Assembly: GCF_000708715.2 (NCBI RefSeq)
Contig: NZ_JENB01000040.1
Span: forward strand, 1-46,151
Direction of reading: 5' to 3'
From: Pseudomonas putida W15Oct28
GTDB taxonomy: Bacteria > Pseudomonadota > Gammaproteobacteria > Pseudomonadales > Pseudomonadaceae
DNA length: 46,151 nucleotides
Under the pieces are notes generated by a model. That model saw nothing but the letters and a program-made list of their open reading frames with translations. It was not told the DNA's origin and ran no database searches. Shown one piece after another: positions 15,926 to 24,110 of this stretch; within the stretch, counting starts at the first letter, position 1, and each line of letters starts with the position of its first letter. Made by a program: the position numbers and the translations under genes.

Positions 15926-17281
15926 ATGTCCACCACCGTTTTCGATTCCACCCTGTTCCGCGACATGTTCGGCACCGCCGAAATGCGTGCGGTGTTCTCC
16001 GACAAATCGCTGATCGAGCGTTACATCGAAGTGGAAGTGGCCTTGGCCAAGGCCGAAGCCCGCTGCGGCGTCATCCCTGCCGAAGCTGCTGTGCAGATTG
16101 CCGAGTTGTCGCGCTACGAGTCGCTGGACCTGACGCTGATGCAGCACGAAACCGAAATCGTCGGTTACCCGATCCTGCCGCTGGTCGAGCAGCTGTCGAA
16201 GCTGTGCGGCGAAGCGGGCCGCTACGTGCACTGGGGCGCCACTACCCAGGACATCATGGACACCGCCGTGGTCCTGCAGGTGCGTGCCGCCCTGGCGATC
16301 GTCGAGCGCGACATCCAGGCCGTGCGTGGCCTGCTGGCCGAGCTGGCGCTGCGCTACCGCGACACGCCGATGGCTGGCCGCACCCACCTGCAACATGCAC
16401 TGCCGATCACCTTCGGCTACAAGTGCGCGGTGTGGCTGAGCATGTTCGACCGCCATGCCGAGCGCCTGGTCGAGCTGCGCCCGCGGGTGGAAGTGGGGCA
16501 GTTCGCCGGTGCCGCCGGTACCCTGGCCTCGCTGGGCGACAAGGGCCTTGAAGTACAAGCCGCGCTGATGGACGAACTGGGCCTGGGCGTGCCGCAAGCC
16601 ACTTGGCACGTGGCCCGTGACGGTCTGGCCGAAACCCTGAACTTCCTTGGCCTGGTCACGGCCTCGCTGGGCAAGGTAGCGCTGGACATCATGATGATGA
16701 TGACCAGCGAGCTGGGCGAAGCCTACGAGCCGTTCGTCAAGGGCCGTGGCGCCAGCAGCACCATGCCGCAGAAGCGCAACCCGATTTCCTGCGAGCTGAT
16801 GTACGCCGCTGCCAAGGGCGTGCGCCAGCAGGCCGGCTTGATGCTCGACGCCATGATCCAGGACTTCGAGCGCTCCACCGGCCCATGGCAGGCCGAGTGG
16901 ATCGCCATCCCCGAAGCTTTCGCCCTGACCGCTGCATCGCTGGGCCAGGCGCGCTTCATGCTGGCCGGCCTGGACGTGCGCACCGAGCGCATGCGCAAGA
17001 ACCTCGACATGACCCAAGGCCTGATCGTGGCCGAAGCGGTGATGATGGGCCTGGCCCCGGCGCTGGGCCGCCAGGTGGCCCACGATGTGGTCTACGCCGC
17101 CTGCCGCCTGGCCAATGACCAGGGCATCAGCCTGCTGGAAGCGCTGAAGGCCCAGGGCGAGGCCGCCGCGCATGTCGACCTTGCCACCCTTGAGCGGCTG
17201 TGCGACCCGACCAATTACCTGGGCCTGGCGCCGCAGATGGTCGACCAGGCGCTGGCCCGCCCGGGTGCCATCGCCCGCTGA
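15926..17281 (+). CDS. Fumarase/aspartase-superfamily lyase (3-carboxymuconate cycloisomerase/adenylosuccinate lyase-like)
   Basis: A 451-residue cytosolic enzyme of the fumarase II/aspartase superfamily, active as a homotetramer. The three conserved regions are visible: GRYVHWGATTQDIMDTAVVL (substrate and catalytic His), MAGRTHLQHALPITFGYK, and the signature loop GASSTMPQKRNPISCELMYA carrying the catalytic Ser. The N terminus (FDSTLFRDMFGTAEMRAVFS) resembles PcaB/CMLE proteins, but the signature differs from remembered PcaB (SSTMPHKRNP). Members release fumarate or another unsaturated acid from an N- or C-linked succinyl compound. The DctA-type gene that follows suggests that an imported C4 or succinyl-type acid is the substrate. 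The start at 15926 is preceded by AGGATCCCTGCCC. Superfamily is certain; substrate unknown. Confidence 0.85.
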   Translation: MSTTVFDSTLFRDMFGTAEMRAVFSDKSLIERYIEVEVALAKAEARCGVIPAEAAVQIAELSRYESLDLTLMQHETEIVGYPILPLVEQLSKLCGEAGRYVHWGATTQDIMDTAVVLQVRAALAIVERDIQAVRGLLAELALRYRDTPMAGRTHLQHALPITFGYKCAVWLSMFDRHAERLVELRPRVEVGQFAGAAGTLASLGDKGLEVQAALMDELGLGVPQATWHVARDGLAETLNFLGLVTASLGKVALDIMMMMTSELGEAYEPFVKGRGASSTMPQKRNPISCELMYAAAKGVRQQAGLMLDAMIQDFERSTGPWQAEWIAIPEAFALTAASLGQARFMLAGLDVRTERMRKNLDMTQGLIVAEAVMMGLAPALGRQVAHDVVYAACRLANDQGISLLEALKAQGEAAAHVDLATLERLCDPTNYLGLAPQMVDQALARPGAIAR

Positions 17282-17287
17282 TCCACG

Positions 17288-17313
17288 CGGGGCCCGGCTG
17301 CTGCTGGGCCCCG
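17288..17313 (+). other. Strong intercistronic hairpin, lyase/dctA-like
   Basis: An 11-bp stem (CGGGGCCC-GGC with GCTGGGCCCCG, one G-U pair) around a TGCT loop, seven bases after the lyase stop codon. CGTTCTCTGCTTTT follows, a weak T-rich stretch, so it may act as a partial terminator that lowers symporter expression relative to the lyase. Confidence 0.6.
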
Positions 17314-17350
17314 TTCTCTGCTTTTCGACAAGAACAATGAGAAAACAACC

Positions 17351-18652
17351 ATGTCTTCCACTTCGAAAAAGCCGCTGTACAAAGACCTGACGTTTCAGGT
17401 CATCGCTGCGATGCTGCTGGGCATCGCCTTCGGTTTCCTCGCCCCCGAGCTCGCTGCCAAGTTCAAGATCCTGGGGGATATCTTTCTCAAGCTGATCAAG
17501 ACCGCCGTCGCGCCACTGGTGTTCTTCACCGTGGTCCACGGCATCGCCTCGGCCGGTGACATCAAGCGTGTCGGCAAAGTGGGCTGGCGCGCACTGGTGT
17601 ACTTCGAGCTGCTGTCCACCTTCGCCTTGGCCCTGGGCCTGCTGTGGGGCAACCTGATCGGGATCGGCTCGGGCATGCACGGCGCACACGCCAGCAGTGC
17701 CGCCTCGGCTGCCGCCAGCGCTGCCGTCGCCAAAGGCCACGCGCCGGCGTCGACCATGGACTTCATCTACAACATCTTCCCCGACAACTTCGTCGGTGCC
17801 TTTGCCGGTGGCCAGCTGTTGCAGGTGCTGGTGATTGCCGTGCTGTTCGGCTTTGCCTTGCTGGCCTTGAAGCATGAGCGCCGTGCTGTGATCGAGGACG
17901 GCCTGAACCGGGTGTCGGAGTGCTTCTTCGAATTCATCAACCTGATCATGAAGTTCGCCCCGCTGGGTGCGTTCGGCTCGGTGGCTTACGCGGTGGGCAG
18001 CAACGGCGCGGCCGTGCTGATGTCGTTGGCCAACCTGGTGCTGATGTTCTACGTGGCGATCGCCTTCTTCCTGTTCGTGGTGCTGGGCGCCGTGTGCCGG
18101 TTGTCCGGGTTCAGCCTGTGGCGCTTCTTGAAGTACATCAAGGACGAAATCTTCATCGTGCTTGGCACTGCGTCGTCAGAGAGTGCACTGCCACGCCTGC
18201 TGCAAAAACTTGAGCGCTTCGGCTGCTCGAAGCAGAGCGTGGGCCTTGTGCTGCCGACGGGTTATGCCTTCAACCTGGATGGCACCTCGATCTACATGTC
18301 GATGTGCGTGCTGTTCATTGCCAATGCCTACGGCGTGCCGCTGGGTTGGGAGCAGCAGCTGGGCATTCTGGCGATCATGCTGGTGACCTCCAAAGGTGCG
18401 GCGGCGGTGTCGGGTGGCAGCTTTGTGGTATTTGCTGCGACGGTGACAGCTATCGGCGTGTTGCCGGTGGAAGGGCTGGCATTGCTGTTTGGGGTATACC
18501 GCTTCATGTCCATGGCCATGGCGACCTGCAACACCATTGGCAACAGCGTGGCGACGGTGGTGGTGGCGAAGTGGGCCGGGGAATTTACCGAGCAGAACGC
18601 GCGTGAAGAATATGCGCGGGTGCTGGGCCGCGCGCCTGGGGCGGCACTTTAA
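17351..18652 (+). CDS. DctA-type dicarboxylate:cation symporter (second copy)
   Basis: A 433-residue inner-membrane symporter of the same family as the first copy but clearly divergent. Seen: FLKLIKTAVAPLVFFTVVHG, an unusually Ala/Ser-rich loop near residues 110-135 (SSAASAAASAAVAKGHAPAS) between helices 3 and 4, LGTASSESALP in hairpin 1, LPTGYAFNLDGTSIYMSMC, and TSKGAAAVSGGSFVVFAATV in hairpin 2. The LGTASSES motif and NLDGT are shared with C4-dicarboxylate carriers. It follows the lyase by 69 bp with a hairpin in between, and the GntR regulator probably controls both. It likely imports the lyase substrate or related acids. A REPIN of family III follows the stop codon. Confidence 0.9.
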   Translation: MSSTSKKPLYKDLTFQVIAAMLLGIAFGFLAPELAAKFKILGDIFLKLIKTAVAPLVFFTVVHGIASAGDIKRVGKVGWRALVYFELLSTFALALGLLWGNLIGIGSGMHGAHASSAASAAASAAVAKGHAPASTMDFIYNIFPDNFVGAFAGGQLLQVLVIAVLFGFALLALKHERRAVIEDGLNRVSECFFEFINLIMKFAPLGAFGSVAYAVGSNGAAVLMSLANLVLMFYVAIAFFLFVVLGAVCRLSGFSLWRFLKYIKDEIFIVLGTASSESALPRLLQKLERFGCSKQSVGLVLPTGYAFNLDGTSIYMSMCVLFIANAYGVPLGWEQQLGILAIMLVTSKGAAAVSGGSFVVFAATVTAIGVLPVEGLALLFGVYRFMSMAMATCNTIGNSVATVVVAKWAGEFTEQNAREEYARVLGRAPGAAL

Positions 18653-18684
18653 GCGCATGCCCATTCAGTAGGCGTTATGCAATT

Positions 18685-18781
18685 CCTGTAGGAGCAGCCT
18701 TGTGCTGCGAAGAGGCCATTACTGCCAAAGAAATTTGTTGGCCATGCCGGCCTCTTCGCAGCACAAGGCTGCTCCTACAGG
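18685..18781. repeat. REPIN, family III (GTAGGAGCAGCCTTG type)
   Basis: Two arms, CCTGTAGGAGCAGCCTTGTG at the left and GCACAAGGCTGCTCCTACAG at the right, are perfectly complementary, as are the inner GCTGCGAAGAGGCC and GGCCTCTTCGCAGC. The loop is about 30 bases. It lies between convergent genes and could serve as a bidirectional terminator. Confidence 0.85.
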
Positions 18782-18795
18782 GAGATGTGTCGGCA

Positions 18796-20310
18796 TCAGA
18801 GCTGGTGTTTTGACCGTAACAGCAATGCCGCTACCGCGCACCCGACCAACGCCAGGCACGCAAGGTAGAACGCATCACTGTAAGCCATCAGGTAAGCCTC
18901 CCGCCGAATGGTCCCCGCCAACCCCTCCAGCAGCTGCTGCTGGTGCGGCAACCAGCTCTGCACTGTCTGGTTGATGCGCTCTTGCACGCCAGGCTCGAAC
19001 ACCGTCACATGCTCGTGAATGCGTTCGCTGTGAAAGCGCTCACGGCTCGCCACCAGTTGCGTCAGCCCGGCCGTGCCGATGGCACCCCCCAGGTTGCGCA
19101 GCATCGAGAACACCGCTGACGCCGAGCCAGCCTCACGCTTGTCCAGCCCGGCCACCGCCAGCACCGACAACGCCACCATGATGAACGGCTGGCCAATGCC
19201 GCGTACCACCGTAGACGGGATGATCACGTTGTCGGCACTGTCGGCGCTCAGGCTCGCACCCAGCCAGCAGCCCAGGGCCATGATCAGAAAGCCGCTGGCA
19301 ACCATGAACTTGGCACTGGTCCAGCCCATCAGCCGTGGCATCAACGGCGCCAGCAGCAACTGCACCACGCCATAGGCGATCAGCGCTACGCCCACGTCGC
19401 GGGCGCTGAAACCCTGCAGCTGCGACAGGTAGTTGGGTACCAGGAACACCAAGCCGAATGTGGCGCCGCCAAAGATGAACATCGCCACGCTGGCGACGCC
19501 GAAGTTGTAGCGCCCGAGCAAGCGCAGGTTGATGAAGGCGCGCTGGCCGAACAGCTGGGTCACCACGAACACCACCAGGGCAATGGCGGCGATAACACTC
19601 ATGGCGACGATGAATGGTGAGCCGAACCAGTCCAGCCGTCCGCCTTCCTCCAGCACGATCTGCAAGCCACCCAGGCCGATCACCATGGCGGCGATACCCA
19701 GCCAATCACCTTTGCGTAGCAGCTCAAGCTTCATCGGCCTGGCGTCGATCGACCAGGCGATGGCGAACAGCAGCGCAATGCCGGGGAACAGCTGCAGATA
19801 GAAGATCCAGCGCCACGAATAGGCATCGGTCAGCCAGCCACCAATCGACGGCCCGGCCGCCTGCGCCACGCTGTTGGCCAGGCTGAACAGCGCCATGCCC
19901 ATGGCCATCTTGCTGGCCGGCAGTTCGGTGATGATCAGCTGGAACGACAAGGGGATCAGCACGGCACCCGCGGCGCCCTGAATCACCCGGAGGGTAATCA
20001 TCGCCTCCAGGTTGGGGGCCCAGGAACAGGCCACCGAGGCGATCAGGAAAATGAGTGAGCCGGTCCACATCACCCGGCGCAGCGAGAACACTTCCACGAG
20101 CCAGGCCGTCAGCGGAATCATCACGATTTCTGCCACCAGGTAGGCGGTGGAAATCCATGAGCCTTCCTCGAAGCTGGCACCCAGCGAGCCGCGGATTTCC
20201 GGCAGCGCGGCGCTGGTGACGTGCACATTCATGCCGGCCATGAAGCAGCCGAACAAGCCGCCAAGCACCGCCACCCAGGCGCGCAGCGAGACAGGTTGTT
20301 CAGTGCGCAT
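18796..20310 (-). CDS. DHA2-family (EmrB/QacA) drug:proton antiporter
   Basis: A 504-residue major-facilitator protein with about 14 membrane helices. Visible: SWISTAYLVAEIVMIPLTAW (helix 2 and loop), SLRRVMWTGSLIFLIASVAC, VIQGAAGAVLIPLSFQLI (motif C region of helix 5), GPSIGGWLTDAYSWRWIFYL, and a final helix AFYLACLALVGCAVAALLL. It expels drugs or toxic organic acids across the inner membrane with EmrA-type adaptor and a channel. The start at 20310 overlaps the end of the adaptor gene by 11 bp, so the two are translationally coupled. It is the last gene of an AraC-OMF-EmrA-EmrB set on this strand. Family assignment is firm; substrates are unknown. Confidence 0.92.
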   Translation of the reverse strand: MRTEQPVSLRAWVAVLGGLFGCFMAGMNVHVTSAALPEIRGSLGASFEEGSWISTAYLVAEIVMIPLTAWLVEVFSLRRVMWTGSLIFLIASVACSWAPNLEAMITLRVIQGAAGAVLIPLSFQLIITELPASKMAMGMALFSLANSVAQAAGPSIGGWLTDAYSWRWIFYLQLFPGIALLFAIAWSIDARPMKLELLRKGDWLGIAAMVIGLGGLQIVLEEGGRLDWFGSPFIVAMSVIAAIALVVFVVTQLFGQRAFINLRLLGRYNFGVASVAMFIFGGATFGLVFLVPNYLSQLQGFSARDVGVALIAYGVVQLLLAPLMPRLMGWTSAKFMVASGFLIMALGCWLGASLSADSADNVIIPSTVVRGIGQPFIMVALSVLAVAGLDKREAGSASAVFSMLRNLGGAIGTAGLTQLVASRERFHSERIHEHVTVFEPGVQERINQTVQSWLPHQQQLLEGLAGTIRREAYLMAYSDAFYLACLALVGCAVAALLLRSKHQL

Positions 20311-21445
20311 CGGCCACCTCTGCGGGGCGGGTGTCGACCGTGCTCACCACCGACATGCCGGGCAGTACCTGCGGGCCATCCAACGGTGTGTCGAGCAGGA
20401 TGCGCACCGGGAATCGCTGGACGATCTTGGTGAAGTTGCCGGTGGCATTGTCCGACGGCAGCAATGCGAAGACATTGCCCGAGGCGGGGGAGAAGCTGGC
20501 CACATGGCCGTGCAGGGGCTGGCTGGCGAAGCTGTCGACGCGGATTTCCACTGGCTGCCCCGGGCGCATGTTGGCCAACTGGGTTTCCTTGAAGTTGGCC
20601 ACCACATAGGCCTGCTGCAGGGGCACCACGGCCAGCAGCGGCTGGCCCGGCACCACGTACTGGCCGGCGCGCACGCGGCGTTGGCCGACCACGCCTGTGA
20701 TCGGTGCGCGGATCACGGTGTCCTGTTCGTCCTGCTCGGCCAGTTGTTGGCGGGCCTGCGCGCGGGTCAACGCTGCCGCGCGCTGTTGCAGTTCGGCGTC
20801 AGCCTGGGCTGACCGGGCCTTGGCCATGGCCAGTTGTGAGCGTTGTTGACGCAGCGCGGCCTGGGCGCCTTGCAGCGCGGCTTGCGCCTGGGTGGCCTGG
20901 GCGCTGGCGGTTTCCAGGCGCTGCACGGTCGCGGCGTTGTCACGCACAAGGCCACGGTAGCGTTGCATGTCCAAGTCACTGCGCCGTTGTTCGGCAGTGG
21001 CACTGCGCATGGCAGCTTCAGCCTGCAGGATGGCTTGCTGTTGCTGGTTGATGCGCTCGCTGGCCACCTGCTGGCGGGCCTGGGCGGCGGCCAGTGCCGC
21101 CTGCGCCTCGGCCACGCCGGCCTGTGCCTGGTCGAGGCGGGCGCGGTAGTCGCGGCTTTGCAGGCGCACCAGTACATCGCCGGCCTTCACTGGCTGGTCG
21201 TCAGCCACCGCGACCTCGGCCACGTAACCGGCCACCCGTGGGCTCAGGGCCACCCAGTCGGCGCGGACGTAGGCGTCGTCGGTGGTTTCCAGGTAGCGGC
21301 CGGTGGTGAGCCAGTAGCTGGTGAAGGCCAGCAGCGCGATTGCTGCCAGGCTGCCGCTGGCGGTGTAGGCCAGGCGGCGACGGGATCTGGCTTTTGCTTG
21401 CTGTTCAGTTTCGGCTGGTGCGGTTTGTTCTACGGCGACATTCAT
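20300..21445 (-). CDS. EmrA/HlyD-family efflux adaptor
   Basis: A 381-residue adaptor. A single N-terminal membrane helix (about 27-48, LAYTASGSLAAIALLAFTSY) is followed by ETTDDAYVRADWVALSPRVA, the EmrA-type lipoyl start, then a long Gln/Ala-rich coiled coil (about 100-230, helical hairpin reaching toward the channel), the second lipoyl half (VIRAPITGVVGQRRVRAGQY) and the beta-barrel (VVANFKETQLANMRPGQPVE). Such proteins join MFS pumps to a TolC-like channel. The coil's biased composition leaves open frames on other strands, which are not genes. The adaptor is separated from the upstream channel gene by 160 bp that hold a REPIN, and is fused by an 11-bp overlap to the antiporter gene. Confidence 0.92.
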   Translation of the reverse strand: MNVAVEQTAPAETEQQAKARSRRRLAYTASGSLAAIALLAFTSYWLTTGRYLETTDDAYVRADWVALSPRVAGYVAEVAVADDQPVKAGDVLVRLQSRDYRARLDQAQAGVAEAQAALAAAQARQQVASERINQQQQAILQAEAAMRSATAEQRRSDLDMQRYRGLVRDNAATVQRLETASAQATQAQAALQGAQAALRQQRSQLAMAKARSAQADAELQQRAAALTRAQARQQLAEQDEQDTVIRAPITGVVGQRRVRAGQYVVPGQPLLAVVPLQQAYVVANFKETQLANMRPGQPVEIRVDSFASQPLHGHVASFSPASGNVFALLPSDNATGNFTKIVQRFPVRILLDTPLDGPQVLPGMSVVSTVDTRPAEVADAH

Positions 21446-21480
21446 GTTCGGGTTCCATTCTTGATTTTTGGGGCTGCTGT

Positions 21481-21587
21481 GCAGCCCTTCGCGGGCACGC
21501 CCGCTCCCACAGGGATGGAGTTTTCTTCAGACGCTGCCCAGTTCCTGTGGGAGCGGGCGTGCCCGCGAAGGGCCGCAAAGCGGCCCC
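21481..21587. repeat. REPIN, family I, inside the efflux operon
   Basis: CTTCGCGGGCACGCCCGCTC and the opposing GTGGGAGCGGGCGTGCCCGC are complementary arms around a 35-base loop; the nested GGCCGCAAAGCGGCC extends the right side. It sits between the channel gene and the adaptor gene, which otherwise look like one operon. Confidence 0.85.
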
Positions 21588-21605
21588 ATTTGTTGTTACC
21601 TAGAG

Positions 21606-23024
21606 CTACCACCGCCCACCCAAGGCGCGAAACAGGTTGACCTGCGCCTGCGCCAGCCGCCCTCGGGCTTCTACATGGCTACCCCGCAGGCGAATCAGTT
21701 CGCGCTCGCTGTCGAGCAAGGCCAGCCCGTCCACGGTGCCAGCGCGGTAGTTGCCCTGGGCCAGGGCATAACCGCGCTGGCTGTGCGTCAGGGCGGCATC
21801 CAGCGCCTGCAACCGCTGCCGTTCACCGTCATAGCGGGCGAGGGCTTGGCGCACGTCCTTGAGCGCGCTCAGCGCCATACCGCGGTGATGGGCAACCTGT
21901 GCCTGCTGCAACGCCTCGGCTTTGCCGACCCGTGCGCGGTTGGCCTTGATATTGGGGAACTCCCAACGGATCAGCGGGCCAATGCCGAACATCACCGCGC
22001 GGCTGTCGCCAAGGTTGGCAAAGTGATGGTCCGAGGACGTCAGCGAAGCGCCGAAGCTGACCTTCGGGTACAGGTCGGCGCGGACGATGTCGGTTTCCAG
22101 GCTGGCCGCCTGCAGCTCCCGTTCGGCCTGGCGCACATCCGGCCGGCGTGCGAGCAAATGCCAGCCATCGCCAGCCGGCAACGGCGTCGACAGCGTGGGT
22201 ATGGTTGTGCAAGTCGCGGTGTCGGCCAGCGAAGCCTGGCCACTGAGCATGCTCAGCTCAAAAAGCGCTATCTGCCGCCGGGCTACAAGCATCGGCAGTT
22301 GCGCCCGTACCTGTTCCCGCAGGCCTAGCAGGCGCTCGCTGTCGAGGGCAGTGGCTACGCCGGCCTGGCGCTGGCGTTCGCTGAGTTGCACGCTGTGCTC
22401 GAGGGTTTGCAAGGACTGCCTTGCCTCGTCCAGGCGCGCCGAGTAAACGCACTGGTCGATGTAGGCGCGGCTGGTCTGGGCGACCACTTGCAGGCGCACC
22501 AGGTCCAGCGCCGCAGCACTGGCTTCGGCCTGGGCCCGGGCGCGCTCGATGGCAGAACGCACCTGGCCCCAGGCATCCACCTGATAGGCCAACTCGATAC
22601 CTGGGTTGAATTGCCATTGCGACGGCGCGTGGCTGTCGGTGGCCTCGGCCAGGGTCTGGTCATCGGCGCTCTTGCCATAGGTAGCGGCAAAGCCCGCTGA
22701 TGTTGACGGCCAGCGCCTGGCATCGAACTCGCCGATGCCGGCCAGCATGGCCTGCACGTTGGCCTCGGCCTGTGCCAGGTCCTGGTTGTGCGCCAGGGCT
22801 TGCTGTACCCAGTGGTTGAGTTGCGGGTCCTGGAACAGCGCCCACCATTGTTCGGGCAATGGTTGCCGGCTGACACCGGCCGGTACAATCGCCAGCGGGT
22901 TGGCCTGCAGCGCTGCGGGTGGCTCGGCAGGTGCGGGTTGCCGGGTGCACGCCGCCAGCACGCCGAGCATGCCGAGTGCGGCAAGCCGGGCAGGGAAGGG
23001 AAATGAAGGCAGTAAGGGCATCAC
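21606..23024 (-). CDS. Outer-membrane efflux lipoprotein (NodT/OprM class)
   Basis: A 472-residue channel component. The signal peptide ends in a lipobox, LGVLAACTRQ, with the acylated Cys at about residue 26. Two TolC-type repeats follow; conserved pieces are QPLPEQWWALFQDPQLNHWVQQAL at the mature N terminus, WGQVRSAIERARAQAEASAA in the first repeat, and LLARRPDVRQAERELQAASLE with RADLYPKVSFGASL in the second. It forms the trimeric outer-membrane duct for the EmrAB-like pair downstream on the same strand. It starts 101 bp after the AraC gene's stop, and direct repeats that look like an AraC operator lie in that gap. The SoxR-type RND pair of this window has no channel of its own and might also use one of this class. 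Confidence 0.92.
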   Translation of the reverse strand: MMPLLPSFPFPARLAALGMLGVLAACTRQPAPAEPPAALQANPLAIVPAGVSRQPLPEQWWALFQDPQLNHWVQQALAHNQDLAQAEANVQAMLAGIGEFDARRWPSTSAGFAATYGKSADDQTLAEATDSHAPSQWQFNPGIELAYQVDAWGQVRSAIERARAQAEASAAALDLVRLQVVAQTSRAYIDQCVYSARLDEARQSLQTLEHSVQLSERQRQAGVATALDSERLLGLREQVRAQLPMLVARRQIALFELSMLSGQASLADTATCTTIPTLSTPLPAGDGWHLLARRPDVRQAERELQAASLETDIVRADLYPKVSFGASLTSSDHHFANLGDSRAVMFGIGPLIRWEFPNIKANRARVGKAEALQQAQVAHHRGMALSALKDVRQALARYDGERQRLQALDAALTHSQRGYALAQGNYRAGTVDGLALLDSERELIRLRGSHVEARGRLAQAQVNLFRALGGRW

Positions 23025-23082
23025 ACATGTCGCTCAAGGGTGGTGATGCGAGGTTAACGAGGGAGGGGCGCACCCCGCTGCC

Positions 23083-23118
23083 GCAAGCGGGACAACCCTG
23101 CGCGCAAGTGGGACAACC
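23083..23118 (-). promoter_or_regulatory. Candidate AraC operator: two 15-bp direct repeats at 21-bp period
   Basis: GCAAGCGGGACAACC (23083-23097) and GCAAGTGGGACAACC (23104-23118) differ at one base and are exactly 21 bp apart, two helical turns on the same DNA face. AraC-family proteins bind such tandem half-sites. It lies between the AraC stop codon and the channel gene start, 59 bp upstream of the latter. Confidence 0.75.
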
Positions 23119-23124
23119 TGCGGC

Positions 23125-23835
23125 TCAGTACCCGCGCGCGGTACTGTTTTGCCAATCGCTCGGCGCGTAGCCGAGGATGCGCTTGAACATGGCGGCAAAG
23201 GCGCTGGCGCTCTGGTAGCCGTGCTCCAGCGCCACGTTCAGAATCGGCTGGCCTTCGGCCAGGCATTGCTGGCTGAGCATCACCCGGGCACGGGCACGCC
23301 ATTCGCCATACGACATGCCCACCTCGCGCTGGAACAGCCGTGCCACGCTGCGAGCACTCATGTTCAGTTGCGCGCCGCATTGCTCCAAGGTCAGGTCCTG
23401 GGCCGGGTCCTGCAGGAAGCGCTCGCACCAGGTGCGCAGCCGCGTTTGTTGTGGCAGCGGCACAAAGGCATCGATGCGCCTGGCGGTGGCCAACTCAAGC
23501 TGGATCAGTGCCCGCACGTGCTCGCCGTCACGCAGGTCGAGCATGCGTGAAGCAGCCAGGATCAGCTCGTGCAGCAGGCCGGTTACCACGATGACCTGGC
23601 AGCGCTCGATACGTGCTTCGAGCAGCAAGGTACGCATGCAGACCACGCCTTCCATGCGGATGGCATGGCTGACCCCGGCGGGCATCCACAACGCATGCCC
23701 GCCGGGTATCACCCAGCTGCCGCCCTCGCTGCCGACCCGCATCACACCGCTGGCGGCGTAGATCAGCTGGTCTTCGGCGTGGCAGTGGCTGGCCACCTCT
23801 TCGCCGTGTCCGTAGTCCATTTCCAATGCTTGCAT
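23125..23835 (-). CDS. AraC-family regulator with cupin sensor domain
   Basis: A 236-residue regulator. The N-terminal half is a cupin (HCHAEDQLIYAASGVMRV, then WVIPGGHALWMPAGVSHAI) expected to bind a small ligand. The C-terminal 100 residues hold two helix-turn-helix units: LTLEQCGAQLNMSARSVARL and ILNVALEHGYQSASAFAAMF, ending LGYAPSDWQ. The start at 23835 (MQALEMDYGHG) is preferred because GAGG lies 9 bases upstream; an ATG three codons earlier overlaps that ribosome site. It is immediately upstream of, and codirectional with, the channel-adaptor-antiporter set, and probably activates it through the tandem site in the following gap. The inducer is unknown. Confidence 0.9.
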   Translation of the reverse strand: MQALEMDYGHGEEVASHCHAEDQLIYAASGVMRVGSEGGSWVIPGGHALWMPAGVSHAIRMEGVVCMRTLLLEARIERCQVIVVTGLLHELILAASRMLDLRDGEHVRALIQLELATARRIDAFVPLPQQTRLRTWCERFLQDPAQDLTLEQCGAQLNMSARSVARLFQREVGMSYGEWRARARVMLSQQCLAEGQPILNVALEHGYQSASAFAAMFKRILGYAPSDWQNSTARGY

Positions 23836-24019
23836 GCGGGCCATCCTCGGTATTGGATCCGATTATACGGCGGATTATTGATGCTCGATTGCGAAGGTTG
23901 GTGGTTCGGCGCAATTATTCATCGCCTAGCCCTGACCCGATCCCCTGCCAGACACCTCAAAGCCATACCCTGTAAGACATTTCTGAACATGAAACCAAAT
24001 GCTTCAGAATCTACCCGCT

Positions 24020-24033
24020 TAGGAATTATCCTA
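24020..24033. promoter_or_regulatory. Palindrome upstream of the DUF6124 leader
   Basis: A perfect dyad, TAGGA-ATTA-TCCTA, about 80 bp before the structured leader begins. Its size and symmetry fit a site for a dimeric activator. I could not identify the protein or a clear -10 box downstream. Confidence 0.4.
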
Positions 24034-24110
24034 CGCGCGCTGCTGAACTATCGCTGTTGTCGGGGAAGTACCTCAGGGATAACGTTTTCGCGTCGCTCCG
24101 GCGACCGGGC

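Noticed and set aside
15911..17875. 654-codon frame opposite the lyase and the second symporter
   Set aside because: It spans two real genes and their gap on the other strand, with shadow-like composition.
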